From assembly GCF_900142135.1 (NCBI RefSeq), contig NZ_FQZU01000036.1, forward strand, positions 1 to 64,000: a DNA stretch of 64,000 nt, written 5' to 3'. This DNA is from Desulfatibacillum alkenivorans DSM 16219 (GTDB taxonomy: Bacteria; Desulfobacterota; Desulfobacteria; Desulfobacterales; Desulfatibacillaceae). Shown piece by piece: positions 54,711-63,495 of the stretch. How positions within the stretch are numbered: the first letter of the stretch is position 1; each line of letters opens with the position of its first letter. Made by a program: the position numbers and the translations under genes. The notes beneath the pieces were generated by a model. The model saw nothing but the letters and a program-made list of their open reading frames with translations, searched no databases and had not been told where the DNA came from.

Positions 54711-57700
54711 ATGACGATCATGACTTCCTACCGCATGCATTCTTACAGGTATTGCTACTTTCCGTACGCACTAACCATAATCTGTCTCACTATCGTCTTC
54801 CTGGGAGGCAATTTCGCCCTTGCAAAAGAAAACGCCTTCAGCAACCAGCAGGTTTTAAGATCCGCGGCGGAAATTGACTATCCTCCTTTTAGCGCAATCG
54901 ATAAGAATGGGCAGGCAATAGGTTTTTCCGTGGAACTTATGCGTGCAGCGCTTAAGTCCATGGGACGGGAAGTCACATTTCGCACCGGGCTCTGGCCGCA
55001 AGTGAAGGGCTGGCTGGAACAGGGCGAAGTACAGGCTCTTCCCCTGGTTGGACGAACCCCGGAAAGGGAAGCGGCTTTTGATTTTACCTTCCCTTACATG
55101 TCCATTCATGGAGCCATTGTTGTTCGAGAGGGCGAGGCCGGCATCCGCGATCTGGAAGATTTGAAAGGGCGTGAGGTCGCTGTCATGAAAAGCGACAACG
55201 CCGAGGAGTTTTTAAGGCGGGAAGACCCCGGCGCGATCATCCATACGACCGACACTTTTGAACAGGCTTTGGCTGAGCTTTCCCAAGGCAGGTATGATGC
55301 GGTCGTCATTCAAAGACTGGTCGCCCTGCGGCTCATCCAGGAAGCCCGGCTTACCAATTTGAAAATCATCAATAAGCCCATCGAAGGTTTTCGCCAGGAT
55401 TTTTGCTTTGCGGTCAAAGAGGGGGATCGGGACACCCTGGCTCTCCTGAACGAAGGCCTCTCCCTGGTGATGGCGGATGGGACCTATCGCCATCTGCACG
55501 CCAAATGGTTCGCCGCTTTGCAGCTGCCTACTAATCGACGCATAATCATTGGAGGGGATTACAATTACCCGCCCTATGAGTTTTTAAACGAAAACAACCT
55601 TCCAGCCGGCATGAATGTTGATCTCACACGGGCCATCGCCCGGGAAATGGGGTTGAACATTGATATCCGCCTGGGGCCCTGGTCAAAGGCCGTGGAAGAT
55701 CTTGAAAATGGCGCTATAGACGCTTTGGAAGGCATGTTTTATAGTCCGGAGCGTGATTTGAAATTCGACTTTACGCCTCCCCATACTCTGAATCATTATG
55801 TCTCGATAACCCGCAAGGGAGAAGGCCCTCCTCCCCTGAGCATGGAGGAGTTGACGGGCAAAAGCATTGTCGTTCAAAAGGGCGACATGATTTACAGCTA
55901 TGCCGTAAAACATGGACTCAAGGACAATATCTCGCTCAAAGACACCCAGGAAGATGTTTTGAGGGGCGTCTCCAATGGAATTTACGATTGCGCACTTTCC
56001 GCCAGAGTAACCACCCTATACCTGATCAATAAAAATAATTGGACGAATCTGGAACTGGGCCGTCAACCAATTCTGACAACAGAATACTGCTATGCCGTCC
56101 CCAATGGTCACAAAGCCCTCCTTGCACAGTTTAGCGAAGGCCTTAAAATTATAGAAGAAACTGGCGAATATCGCCGCATACGCAATAAGTGGCTTGGATT
56201 GTATGAGGAATCCCACACCAATCTCACCGCCATCATTCGCTATGTCGCCATAGTCGCCATCCCCCTGCTTTTGCTCTTGCTGGCTTTTTTCCTGTGGTCC
56301 TGGTCATTACGCAAACAGGTTGCAGCCAGAACCGCCGAACTCCAAAAGAGTGAAGAACAATACAGACTGCTGGCGGACAACACGCTGGATGTAATCTGGA
56401 CCTTAAATCCAAAACTTGAATTCACCTATATCAACCCCGCGATTATAGAACTGACAGGGTACACCGCGGAAAAATGGATAAACACCCCGTTGTCCGATCA
56501 TTGCGACGCCGCAAACTTGGAATTCATTAAACAGGTGTTCGCGGAGGAGGCGGCCAAAGGGCCGGAAGGCCCCGGCGTTATTTTTGAAGCTGAGTGGCTT
56601 AAAAAAAACGGCGAACCCGTTCAAGTGGAAATACACGGCAAAGTGCTTCATGACGAGAACGGCCAGGTGTCGAAATTTCAGGGAACCGCTCGTGATATTA
56701 CCATGCGCAAACAGGCGGAAAATGAACTCCGTCAAAGAGAGTCCCAGTACAATGCCATTGTGGAAAATTCCGGCGATTATATTATGCGCTATGACAGAAG
56801 CCATCGCCATATTTTTGCGAACCGCGAAGCGATAGAGGCGACAGGACTGACTCCGGAGCAATATCTGGGCAAAACCCACCGCGAAATGGGTTTCCCCAAG
56901 CACTTGTGCGAATTATGGGAAAACAGCATCGATGAGGTTTTTTTGACGGGGGAAGTCCGCTGCGTGGATTTTGACGTTGAACTGGAGAACGGCTGGGTCT
57001 CCCTGGAAATGCAACTCAACCCTGAATTTAACGAAGAGGGAAGCGTTCAGTCCGTCATTGGAATTTCCCGGGACATAACAAAGCGAAAGGCGGCTCAACA
57101 AGAAGACCGCTTGAACAAAGGGCGTCTGGAAATTATCCATGTCATTCAAAATCTGACGGATATTTCGGAAAAAAAGGTATGTGACATCATTCTGGAAAGA
57201 ATGGTTGATTTGTTGGATAGTGAAATTGGTTTTTTAGGCTTTATGAGTAAAGACGAAAAAATCATGCACATCCACGCATGGTCTTCTTCCGCCATGGAAC
57301 AATGCACAATCCAGCACAAACCCATCACTTTTTCCATTGCCGAGGCAGGCGTTTGGGGGGAGCCTGTCCGGAATCGAAAAGCGATTATCATTAATGATTA
57401 TAATAAGCCCCATCCCGCCAAGAAAGGCTGTCCGGAAGGACATGTAGCCATTTCCCGCTTTTTATCTGTTCCTGTGTTCGACAGCGGTCGTATTGTGATG
57501 CTCGCGGCTGTGGCCAATAAGGTGAATCCCTATACTGAAAGCGATCTTCGTCAATTTGAGCTGTTGATAGGCAGCGCATGGGAGCAGATCCAACGCAGAC
57601 GCATGGAAAAAGAAAGGGAGTCTTTGATTACCCAACTCCAAAGAGCCCAAAAAATGGAATCCATCGGCAACCTGGCAGGGGGAATCGCCCATGATTTTAA

Positions 57701-58784
57701 CAACCTGCTCTCCCCAATCGTCGGCATGTCCGAGATTCTATTGGAAGATTTGCCGCCAGGCAGTCTTGAATATGAAAACGCGCAGGAAATATTTACGGCG
57801 GGAAAACGGGCAACCGACCTTGTAAATCAGATTCTTGCCTTCAGCCGTCAATCCGAGCATAAAAAAATCCCGGTTCTGGTCCAAAAAATACTCCGGGAAG
57901 TCCTTAAACTAAGTAGATCGACCATCCCGGCGGACATCCAAATTTCTCAGGATATCATGAGTGATTGCGGGCCTGTGATTGCTGACCCCACGCAAATACA
58001 TCAACTGGTCATGAACTTCATCACCAACGCCTATCACGCCGTAGAGAAAACCGGCGGCGAAATTTTTGTGCAACTTAAGGAAACCAAACTAAGCGCGGAA
58101 GAAATAGGCAGCAAACCGCTTGGCCCGGGACGTTACGCCGTATTAGTCATTTCCGATAACGGCGAAGGAATCAATCCAGCCATCCTGGATAAAATTTTTG
58201 AGCCTTACTTCACCACCAAGGAACTGGGTAAAGGCACTGGCCTTGGACTTGCCGTAGCCTATGGGATCATTAAGGAGCACAAGGGCGACATCAGTGTGGA
58301 AAGTGAACTGGGATCCGGAACCGCCTTCACTATCCATTTGCCAATCATGGAAAAAAGCGTATCTGAAGGTCCTGCTCCACTGACACAAAGCGACCCGAAA
58401 GGCAATGAACGAATTCTGCTGGTGGATGATGAAGAAGCTGTCGCCAAACTTGAAAAACAAATGATTGAACGCCTTGGCTATCATGTCACAGCGTGCACCA
58501 GCAGCACAGAGGCGTTAAGAGTCTTTGAAGCAAATCCCCAAGATTTTGATTTAGTGCTTTCCGACATGACTATGCCCGGCATGACCGGCGACCTGCTTTC
58601 CATAAAAATGAGATCCATAAGGCCCGATATGCCTGTTATCATTTGTACAGGCTTCAGTGAAAAGATCAACGGGGAAAACGCAAAAGCAGCGGGAATCAAA
58701 GGGCTGCTCATGAAACCGATCATCAAATCCGAAATGGCTAAATTGATCAGAAACGTGCTGGATGAAGCGAAAACCTCAAACTAA
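54711..58784 (+). CDS. Hybrid histidine kinase with two periplasmic solute-binding domains
   Basis: 1357 residues. A signal/anchor (about 18-38) is followed by two SBP_bac_3-type solute-binding domains in tandem (about 48-265 and 275-500). Each begins with a YPPF or YPPYEF motif. A membrane helix (about 512-535) leads to two PAS domains (about 545-665 and 672-790), a GAF domain (about 810-960), the acceptor HDFNNLLSPI, an HATPase (DNGEGIN, GKGTGLGLAVAYG) and a receiver with LVDDEEAV and acceptor Asp in LVLSDMTMPG. The layout is BvgS/EvgS-like. It probably senses amino acids or similar small solutes. No cognate regulator is adjacent. A sigma-54 promoter is upstream. Confidence 0.92.
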   Translation: MTIMTSYRMHSYRYCYFPYALTIICLTIVFLGGNFALAKENAFSNQQVLRSAAEIDYPPFSAIDKNGQAIGFSVELMRAALKSMGREVTFRTGLWPQVKGWLEQGEVQALPLVGRTPEREAAFDFTFPYMSIHGAIVVREGEAGIRDLEDLKGREVAVMKSDNAEEFLRREDPGAIIHTTDTFEQALAELSQGRYDAVVIQRLVALRLIQEARLTNLKIINKPIEGFRQDFCFAVKEGDRDTLALLNEGLSLVMADGTYRHLHAKWFAALQLPTNRRIIIGGDYNYPPYEFLNENNLPAGMNVDLTRAIAREMGLNIDIRLGPWSKAVEDLENGAIDALEGMFYSPERDLKFDFTPPHTLNHYVSITRKGEGPPPLSMEELTGKSIVVQKGDMIYSYAVKHGLKDNISLKDTQEDVLRGVSNGIYDCALSARVTTLYLINKNNWTNLELGRQPILTTEYCYAVPNGHKALLAQFSEGLKIIEETGEYRRIRNKWLGLYEESHTNLTAIIRYVAIVAIPLLLLLLAFFLWSWSLRKQVAARTAELQKSEEQYRLLADNTLDVIWTLNPKLEFTYINPAIIELTGYTAEKWINTPLSDHCDAANLEFIKQVFAEEAAKGPEGPGVIFEAEWLKKNGEPVQVEIHGKVLHDENGQVSKFQGTARDITMRKQAENELRQRESQYNAIVENSGDYIMRYDRSHRHIFANREAIEATGLTPEQYLGKTHREMGFPKHLCELWENSIDEVFLTGEVRCVDFDVELENGWVSLEMQLNPEFNEEGSVQSVIGISRDITKRKAAQQEDRLNKGRLEIIHVIQNLTDISEKKVCDIILERMVDLLDSEIGFLGFMSKDEKIMHIHAWSSSAMEQCTIQHKPITFSIAEAGVWGEPVRNRKAIIINDYNKPHPAKKGCPEGHVAISRFLSVPVFDSGRIVMLAAVANKVNPYTESDLRQFELLIGSAWEQIQRRRMEKERESLITQLQRAQKMESIGNLAGGIAHDFNNLLSPIVGMSEILLEDLPPGSLEYENAQEIFTAGKRATDLVNQILAFSRQSEHKKIPVLVQKILREVLKLSRSTIPADIQISQDIMSDCGPVIADPTQIHQLVMNFITNAYHAVEKTGGEIFVQLKETKLSAEEIGSKPLGPGRYAVLVISDNGEGINPAILDKIFEPYFTTKELGKGTGLGLAVAYGIIKEHKGDISVESELGSGTAFTIHLPIMEKSVSEGPAPLTQSDPKGNERILLVDDEEAVAKLEKQMIERLGYHVTACTSSTEALRVFEANPQDFDLVLSDMTMPGMTGDLLSIKMRSIRPDMPVIICTGFSEKINGENAKAAGIKGLLMKPIIKSEMAKLIRNVLDEAKTSN

Positions 58785-58880
58785 CGATACAGTCAGGATG
58801 AGAATTTTTCCGGCATGGTTCTCTTTCCGCCATAGGCGGACCGCTCTCTCAGCATGGGGAGGCGAAGCAATCTCAAAAAG

Positions 58881-59882
58881 CTATCTCATGGGCACCGGCT
58901 TTAACAGCCGGGTGAAGCGGTTGCGGTATTCCCTGGGGGAGAGGCCGGTGGTTTTCTTGAACAGCTTGCGGAAGGAGTTGGGATCTTCGTATCCCACCTG
59001 CTGGGTGATCTCCTCGATGGATTGGGCCGTCTTTTCCAATTGATGCTTGGCCGCCTCAATGCGCACCCTCTGCAGGTAAATCAATGGCGAGTCCCCCGTG
59101 GCCTGCTTGAAGCGCCGCACAAAATGCCGGGGGCTCACGCCCATGTCGCAGGCCAGGGCTTCCACGGAAATCCGCGAGGTGAATTTTTCCTCCAAATAGC
59201 TCTGGGCTTCCTTGATCACCTCGTCCGTATGATCCTTCTGAAATTCAAAAATGGAATACGGCGACTGGCTGTTGCGGGGCTCCATCAACAAGGCCTTGGA
59301 GCATACGTCCGCCAATTCCTCATAACCGAATTTTTCAATCAGATAGATGCACAGATCCCAGAACGACGTGGTGGCGCCCGAGCAAAGCACGCCCCCGTCC
59401 TCGGTCAATATCCGTTCGGGCCTGAGCTTGACCTTGGGATACAGCCGTTTGAAATAGCGCGAGAACTTAAGGTTGGTCGTGGCCACCTTGCCGTCCAAAA
59501 TGCCGGTCTCAGCCAATAAAAAGGTTCCCGTGCAGGTGGAGCCGATCATCACATGCTTTTCATGATGCTTGCGAAGCCAGTCCGCCAACTCCCGGGGCGC
59601 GGCGCCAATAAACCGTATGGGAGGAAGAAAGCCGGGAACCAGGATGAAATCCGTCTTCTCGATATCGTGGATGGAGGCGTGGGGCGTGACGATCACCCTG
59701 CCGTCCGCTTCCACCTGCCCGCCGTCGAGCGATACGATGTCCCATTGAAACAACGGCGGTTCGTTCTTTCCATCCCCATTAAGCTGGGCGTACCACCGGT
59801 TGGAAATCCCAAAAGCGTCTATGCATCCGTAAATGGCGGAAGCGGCGCAATGTTCATAGGCAAGCAATGTGATGTGCGGCAT
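58881..59882 (-). CDS. GlxA-type AraC regulator (DJ-1/PfpI-HTH fusion)
   Basis: About 333 residues from the ATG at 59882, preceded by AAGGAG. The N-terminal half is a DJ-1/PfpI-like domain: ITLLAYEHCAASAIYGCIDA, DFILVPGFLPP and the elbow GSTCTGTFLLAETG. The C-terminal half is an AraC DNA-binding domain with SVEALACDMGVSPRHFVRRF and IEEITQQVGYEDPNSFRKLF. It is divergent from the 2,4-dienoyl-CoA-reductase-like gene. Two CCGTCAA boxes 21 bp apart lie between them, fitting AraC-type direct-repeat sites. Confidence 0.9.
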   Translation of the reverse strand: MPHITLLAYEHCAASAIYGCIDAFGISNRWYAQLNGDGKNEPPLFQWDIVSLDGGQVEADGRVIVTPHASIHDIEKTDFILVPGFLPPIRFIGAAPRELADWLRKHHEKHVMIGSTCTGTFLLAETGILDGKVATTNLKFSRYFKRLYPKVKLRPERILTEDGGVLCSGATTSFWDLCIYLIEKFGYEELADVCSKALLMEPRNSQSPYSIFEFQKDHTDEVIKEAQSYLEEKFTSRISVEALACDMGVSPRHFVRRFKQATGDSPLIYLQRVRIEAAKHQLEKTAQSIEEITQQVGYEDPNSFRKLFKKTTGLSPREYRNRFTRLLKPVPMR

Positions 59883-59951
59883 ATTTTCTTCTCCTTGCGT
59901 CCATGTCTGATTTGGCATGGTTAAAGTCAAAATAGCCTCTTTTGATTTGCT

Positions 59952-59979
59952 CCGTCAAGCTGTAAAAATATACCGTCAA
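59952..59979. promoter_or_regulatory. Direct repeat CCGTCAA x2, 21 bp apart
   Basis: CCGTCAA occurs at 59952-59958 and 59973-59979, exactly two helical turns apart, between the GlxA-type regulator and the flavoenzyme gene. AraC-family proteins commonly bind direct repeats with this spacing. Confidence 0.45.
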
Positions 59980-59990
59980 AGAAAGGTTTT

Positions 59991-60010
59991 CAGGGGGCGT
60001 CCCCTTGAAC
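59991..60010. repeat. Solitary REP-like motif (TTCAAGGGGACG on minus strand)
   Basis: The minus strand reads GTTCAAGGGGACGCCCCCTG, which shares TTCAAGGGGACG with the 69-bp array at 1301-1593. It may be a lone member of the same repeat family, or a chance match in the leader of the flavoenzyme gene. Confidence 0.4.
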
Positions 60011-60047
60011 GATCAGAATAAAAACAAGCCGTCAGGAGGAGAAAATC

Positions 60048-62048
60048 ATGGATCCCTTGTTTCAGCCCATCAAAATCAACCAGATGGAAGTCAAAAACAG
60101 AATTTATCTGCCCGCCATGCATTTGAACATGGCCGTGGACTTTTTGGTGACGGACCAGATTGTGGATTTTTACGCGGAACGCGCCAAGGGCGGCGCCGGC
60201 ATGATCGCCGTGGGCAACGCCACGGTGAACGAAGTCGCCGGAAACAGCATGTACATCGGCGCCCATAAGGACGAATTCATGCCCGGCCTCACGCGGCTTT
60301 CCAAAGCGATTCAAGAAGGCGGCGCAAGATCCGTGGTCCAGTTGAACCACGCGGGCCGTTATTCCCATTCCTTTATGATGAACGGCAAAATGCCCGTGGC
60401 GCCTTCGGCCATCCCTTCCCGGATGACCCGGGAAACCCCGGAAGCCCTGGATCTTGACGGCATCAAACAGACCATCGCGGATTTCGCCGAGTCCGCCGAG
60501 CGGGTGAAAAAATGCGGATACGACGCCGTGGAAGTATTGAGCGGCACCGGATACCTCATCAGCGAATTCCTTTCTCCGGTCACCAACGCCCGCGACGACG
60601 AGTACGGCGGATCTTTTGAAAACCGCATCCGCTTCGGCGTGGAAATCATGAAGGCCATCCGCGAGAAGGTCGGCCCGGACTATCCGGTCATGGTCCGCCT
60701 GGACAACAACGACTTCATGGAAGGCGGCCAGCGCGCCGACGAGCTGACCGAATACGCCCGAATCCTGGCTGAAGAATGCGGCGTGGACGCCCTGTGCGTC
60801 AAGGGCAACTGGCACGAAGCCAGGGTGCCCCAGATGACGACCAACGTGCCTCGCGGAACCTACGCCTACCTGGCCAAGAACGTCAAAGACGTGGTGGACG
60901 TTCCGGTCATCGCCAGCCACCGCATCCATTCTCCCGAAGTGGCCCGGCAAATCATCCGGGACGGCTTTTGTGATATGGTCGCTTTCGGCCGCGCCCTCAT
61001 CGCCGATCCCTACATGCCGGAAAAAGCCCGCACAGGCCGGGAAAACGAAATCGTCCAATGCATCGCCTGCTGCCAGGGCTGCTTTGACAGCCTGTTCCAA
61101 CTGCAGCACGTCAAGTGCATGTGCAACCCCAAGGCCGGCTACGAAAGCTCCAAGGCCATCGAAAAAACAGCCTCCCCCAAAAAGGTCATGATCATTGGCG
61201 GAGGACCGGCCGGCATGACCGCCGCCCTGGCCGCCAAGGAAAAAGGCCACGACGTGACCCTGTACGAAAAAAGCGGCAAGCTGGGCGGACAGCTTTATCT
61301 GGCCGGCGCTCCCCACGGCCGCGAGGAATTCGTGGAGCTGGCCAAGGACCTCACCACTCAGTTGAAGCTCGCCAAGGTGGACGTCAAGCTGAACACCGCC
61401 GTTGACGAAGCCCTTATCGATCAGGAAAAACCGGACGTCGTGCTTCTGGCCACGGGCGCCGAGCCCATTACCCCGCCCATCCCCGGCGTGGATCAGCCCC
61501 ACGTGGTCCAGGCGTGGGACGTGCTCTTGGACAAAGTCTCTGTGGGCAAAAAAGTGGTTGTCATCGGCGGCGGCGCCGTGGGCGTGGAAACCGCCATGCA
61601 TCTTTCCGAAATCGGCACGCTGTCCGGCGACGCCATCAAGTTCCTGCTGGTGAACCAGGCGGAAACTCCTGAAACCCTGTACAAGCTGGCCACCCAGGGA
61701 ACCGTGGACGTCACCCTGATCGAAATGCTGGATAAAATCGGCGCGGGCATCGGCAAAAGCACCAAGTGGGTCATGCATCAGGACATGGGCAGGCAACGCA
61801 TTGCCATCAGCACCGGAACCAAGGCCCTGGAAATCACCCCCACGGAAATCAAAGTGCAAACCGGCGAGGAAGTATACACCATCCCGGCGGACACCGTGGT
61901 TCTGGCCGCAGGCGCCAAGCCGGTCAACGTCCTTGCCGAAGCCCTGAAAGCCAAGGGAATCGACTTCCAGGTGATCGGCGACGCCAACGGCATAGCCCTG
62001 GCCTTCGACGCCGTCCATAACGGCTTCGATGCAGGGCGGAATATCTAA
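60048..62048 (+). CDS. NADH:flavin oxidoreductase, 2,4-dienoyl-CoA-reductase-like
   Basis: 666 residues of the FadH/2-enoate reductase family. An Old-Yellow-Enzyme FMN barrel (about 1-340) carries VVQLNHAGRYSH. A [4Fe-4S] cysteine set CIACCQGC plus KCMC follows (about 343-366). An FAD/NAD(P)H domain has IIGGGPAGMTAALAA and VIGGGAVGVETAMHL. Electrons would pass from NAD(P)H through FAD and the cluster to FMN and an enoyl substrate. The exact substrate (dienoyl-CoA, enoate or other) is open. AGGAGGAG lies upstream, and the divergent GlxA-type regulator probably controls it. A strong terminator follows. Confidence 0.9.
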   Translation: MDPLFQPIKINQMEVKNRIYLPAMHLNMAVDFLVTDQIVDFYAERAKGGAGMIAVGNATVNEVAGNSMYIGAHKDEFMPGLTRLSKAIQEGGARSVVQLNHAGRYSHSFMMNGKMPVAPSAIPSRMTRETPEALDLDGIKQTIADFAESAERVKKCGYDAVEVLSGTGYLISEFLSPVTNARDDEYGGSFENRIRFGVEIMKAIREKVGPDYPVMVRLDNNDFMEGGQRADELTEYARILAEECGVDALCVKGNWHEARVPQMTTNVPRGTYAYLAKNVKDVVDVPVIASHRIHSPEVARQIIRDGFCDMVAFGRALIADPYMPEKARTGRENEIVQCIACCQGCFDSLFQLQHVKCMCNPKAGYESSKAIEKTASPKKVMIIGGGPAGMTAALAAKEKGHDVTLYEKSGKLGGQLYLAGAPHGREEFVELAKDLTTQLKLAKVDVKLNTAVDEALIDQEKPDVVLLATGAEPITPPIPGVDQPHVVQAWDVLLDKVSVGKKVVVIGGGAVGVETAMHLSEIGTLSGDAIKFLLVNQAETPETLYKLATQGTVDVTLIEMLDKIGAGIGKSTKWVMHQDMGRQRIAISTGTKALEITPTEIKVQTGEEVYTIPADTVVLAAGAKPVNVLAEALKAKGIDFQVIGDANGIALAFDAVHNGFDAGRNI

Positions 62049-62077
62049 ATTCTTAAGAAAATTCTATTTGATGTGAG

Positions 62078-62115
62078 AAAGCAGGGGCTCGAAATCTGAG
62101 CCCCTGCTTTTTTGT
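62078..62115 (+). terminator. Strong intrinsic terminator after the flavoenzyme
   Basis: AAAGCAGGGGCTC and its complement form a 13-bp stem with a 7-base loop that runs into TTTTTTG. The following stretch to 62356 is AT-rich and gene-free. Confidence 0.88.
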
Positions 62116-62356
62116 TTTCATAGATACATGAAATAGGTTCATTTTTTGATCCATATTTAAAACTTTTAACTGGATTTATTTTTATTTAATTTCTATATTA
62201 TAGCGCATAATTATCCAATATAGTTCTTGAACTTATGATAGAGATAGGAAACGCAATATCTAAAGATTTGTTCAAGTCTTAAAGACTAAAGGATTCTGTC
62301 AAACATGCTGGATGAATCACGGCGACTGGGCAAAGGATTACAAAAGGGGTAAAGGG

Positions 62357-63331
62357 ATGATAACAAAAAAAACAGTCTTTGTCCTCGGGGCTGGAGCCAG
62401 CATGCATTACGGATATCCTTCCGGCGAAACTTTGCTGCGCGAAATCCAAAAAATTCTCAATGCCCCAGATTCGTTTGCCCACAAAGTCATCAATGAATTA
62501 TCACATTATGGGCATATTGAAGGTGATATCAAGCGGTTTGCCAAGGCATTAGGTGAGACGGGACGATCCTCTATTGATGCGTTTTTGGAACATAGACCCG
62601 AGTTTATAGATATCGGAAAACACTTTATCGCTAGTGTGCTGATACCGAATGAAAAAGCTGAACCATTGTCGGCAACTGCGAGAAATCTCAAGATGGGAAA
62701 TTGGTTTCAATATTTGTACAATAAAATGAACTCAAAATTTGAAGAATTCGGAGATAATCAGATTTCATTTGTAACCTTAAACTATGACCGGTCTTTAGAG
62801 CATTTTTTATTTTCGGCTCTGCAGGCAGACTATGGCAAAGGAGAAAATGATTGTGCCGAGCAATTAGACAAAATCCCTATAATTCATGTTCACGGGCAAT
62901 TAGGCCTACTTCCTTGGCAGGACAAGAAAGCGGGCAGAGCGTATGCTTCAGGAATCGACATAGAGAGAAAACGCGAAGAGTTTCAAACATCCGCCAGAGC
63001 AATCAAAATCATTCATGAAGTTGAAAATGCCGACGATATTCCGGAATTCATTAAAGCCCAACGATTAATGAATGAGGCCAACCAAATTTACTTTCTAGGT
63101 TTTGGATATGATCCGACTAATTGTAAGAGGCTTAAAATTCCCGACTCGAGCGTATGGAAAGCGGGAACAGGTTATGGCCTTCTTCATCAAGAAAGAAGAG
63201 AAGTTGGCAAATTACTTGGTTACCGCCCTGAGGGAAGCAAATATGGCCGGGGAGACGTCCCTGTGTTGCAGCTGTCACCTATGCAGGTTGATTGCTTAGA
63301 GTTCTTAAGAGAGTTCGCTGAATTAACTTGA
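62357..63331 (+). CDS. SIR2-like domain protein, possible defence effector
   Basis: About 324 residues from the ATG at 62357 (AAAGGG upstream). The NAD-binding start KKTVFVLGAGASMHYGYPSG, TLNYDRSLEHFL and the histidine in IHVHGQLG match the SIR2-like domains used as NADases in prokaryotic antiphage systems. There is no transmembrane segment and no second recognisable domain. Base composition is clearly more AT-rich than the core genes. It is immediately followed by an HsdR relic and an unknown gene, which suggests a defence island. Its NADase activity and the partner that triggers it are inference. Confidence 0.75.
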   Translation: MITKKTVFVLGAGASMHYGYPSGETLLREIQKILNAPDSFAHKVINELSHYGHIEGDIKRFAKALGETGRSSIDAFLEHRPEFIDIGKHFIASVLIPNEKAEPLSATARNLKMGNWFQYLYNKMNSKFEEFGDNQISFVTLNYDRSLEHFLFSALQADYGKGENDCAEQLDKIPIIHVHGQLGLLPWQDKKAGRAYASGIDIERKREEFQTSARAIKIIHEVENADDIPEFIKAQRLMNEANQIYFLGFGYDPTNCKRLKIPDSSVWKAGTGYGLLHQERREVGKLLGYRPEGSKYGRGDVPVLQLSPMQVDCLEFLREFAELT

Positions 63332-63463
63332 AAGCATGGCTTGCAAGCCAATCTTCGGATGATGGTTAAACGGATTCTCCGCAAGCACGGTTATCCGTCG
63401 GACAAATAGGAAAAGGCCATCTTGACCACCATTGAACAAGCCGAACTGATCACCGGCGATTAG
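63332..63463 (+). pseudogene. Decayed C-terminus of type I restriction subunit HsdR
   Basis: Read in frame from 63332, the sequence gives LRMMVKRILRKHGYPSDK, a stop (TAG), then EKAILTTIEQAELI. This is the usual HsdR C-terminal pattern (VKRxLRKYGYPPDKQEKA...QAEL). A Q codon has become TAG and no upstream HsdR remains. The preceding stop codon of the SIR2 gene is in the same frame. Confidence 0.65.
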
Positions 63464-63495
63464 GCGAAGTGAGAGGCAATGGGGGGAATTTGAAC

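Noticed and set aside
59976-62018. 680-codon open frame on the minus strand opposite the flavoenzyme
   Set aside because: It is the antisense shadow of a clear GC-rich gene. Its translation is repetitive in H, G and D and matches no family.
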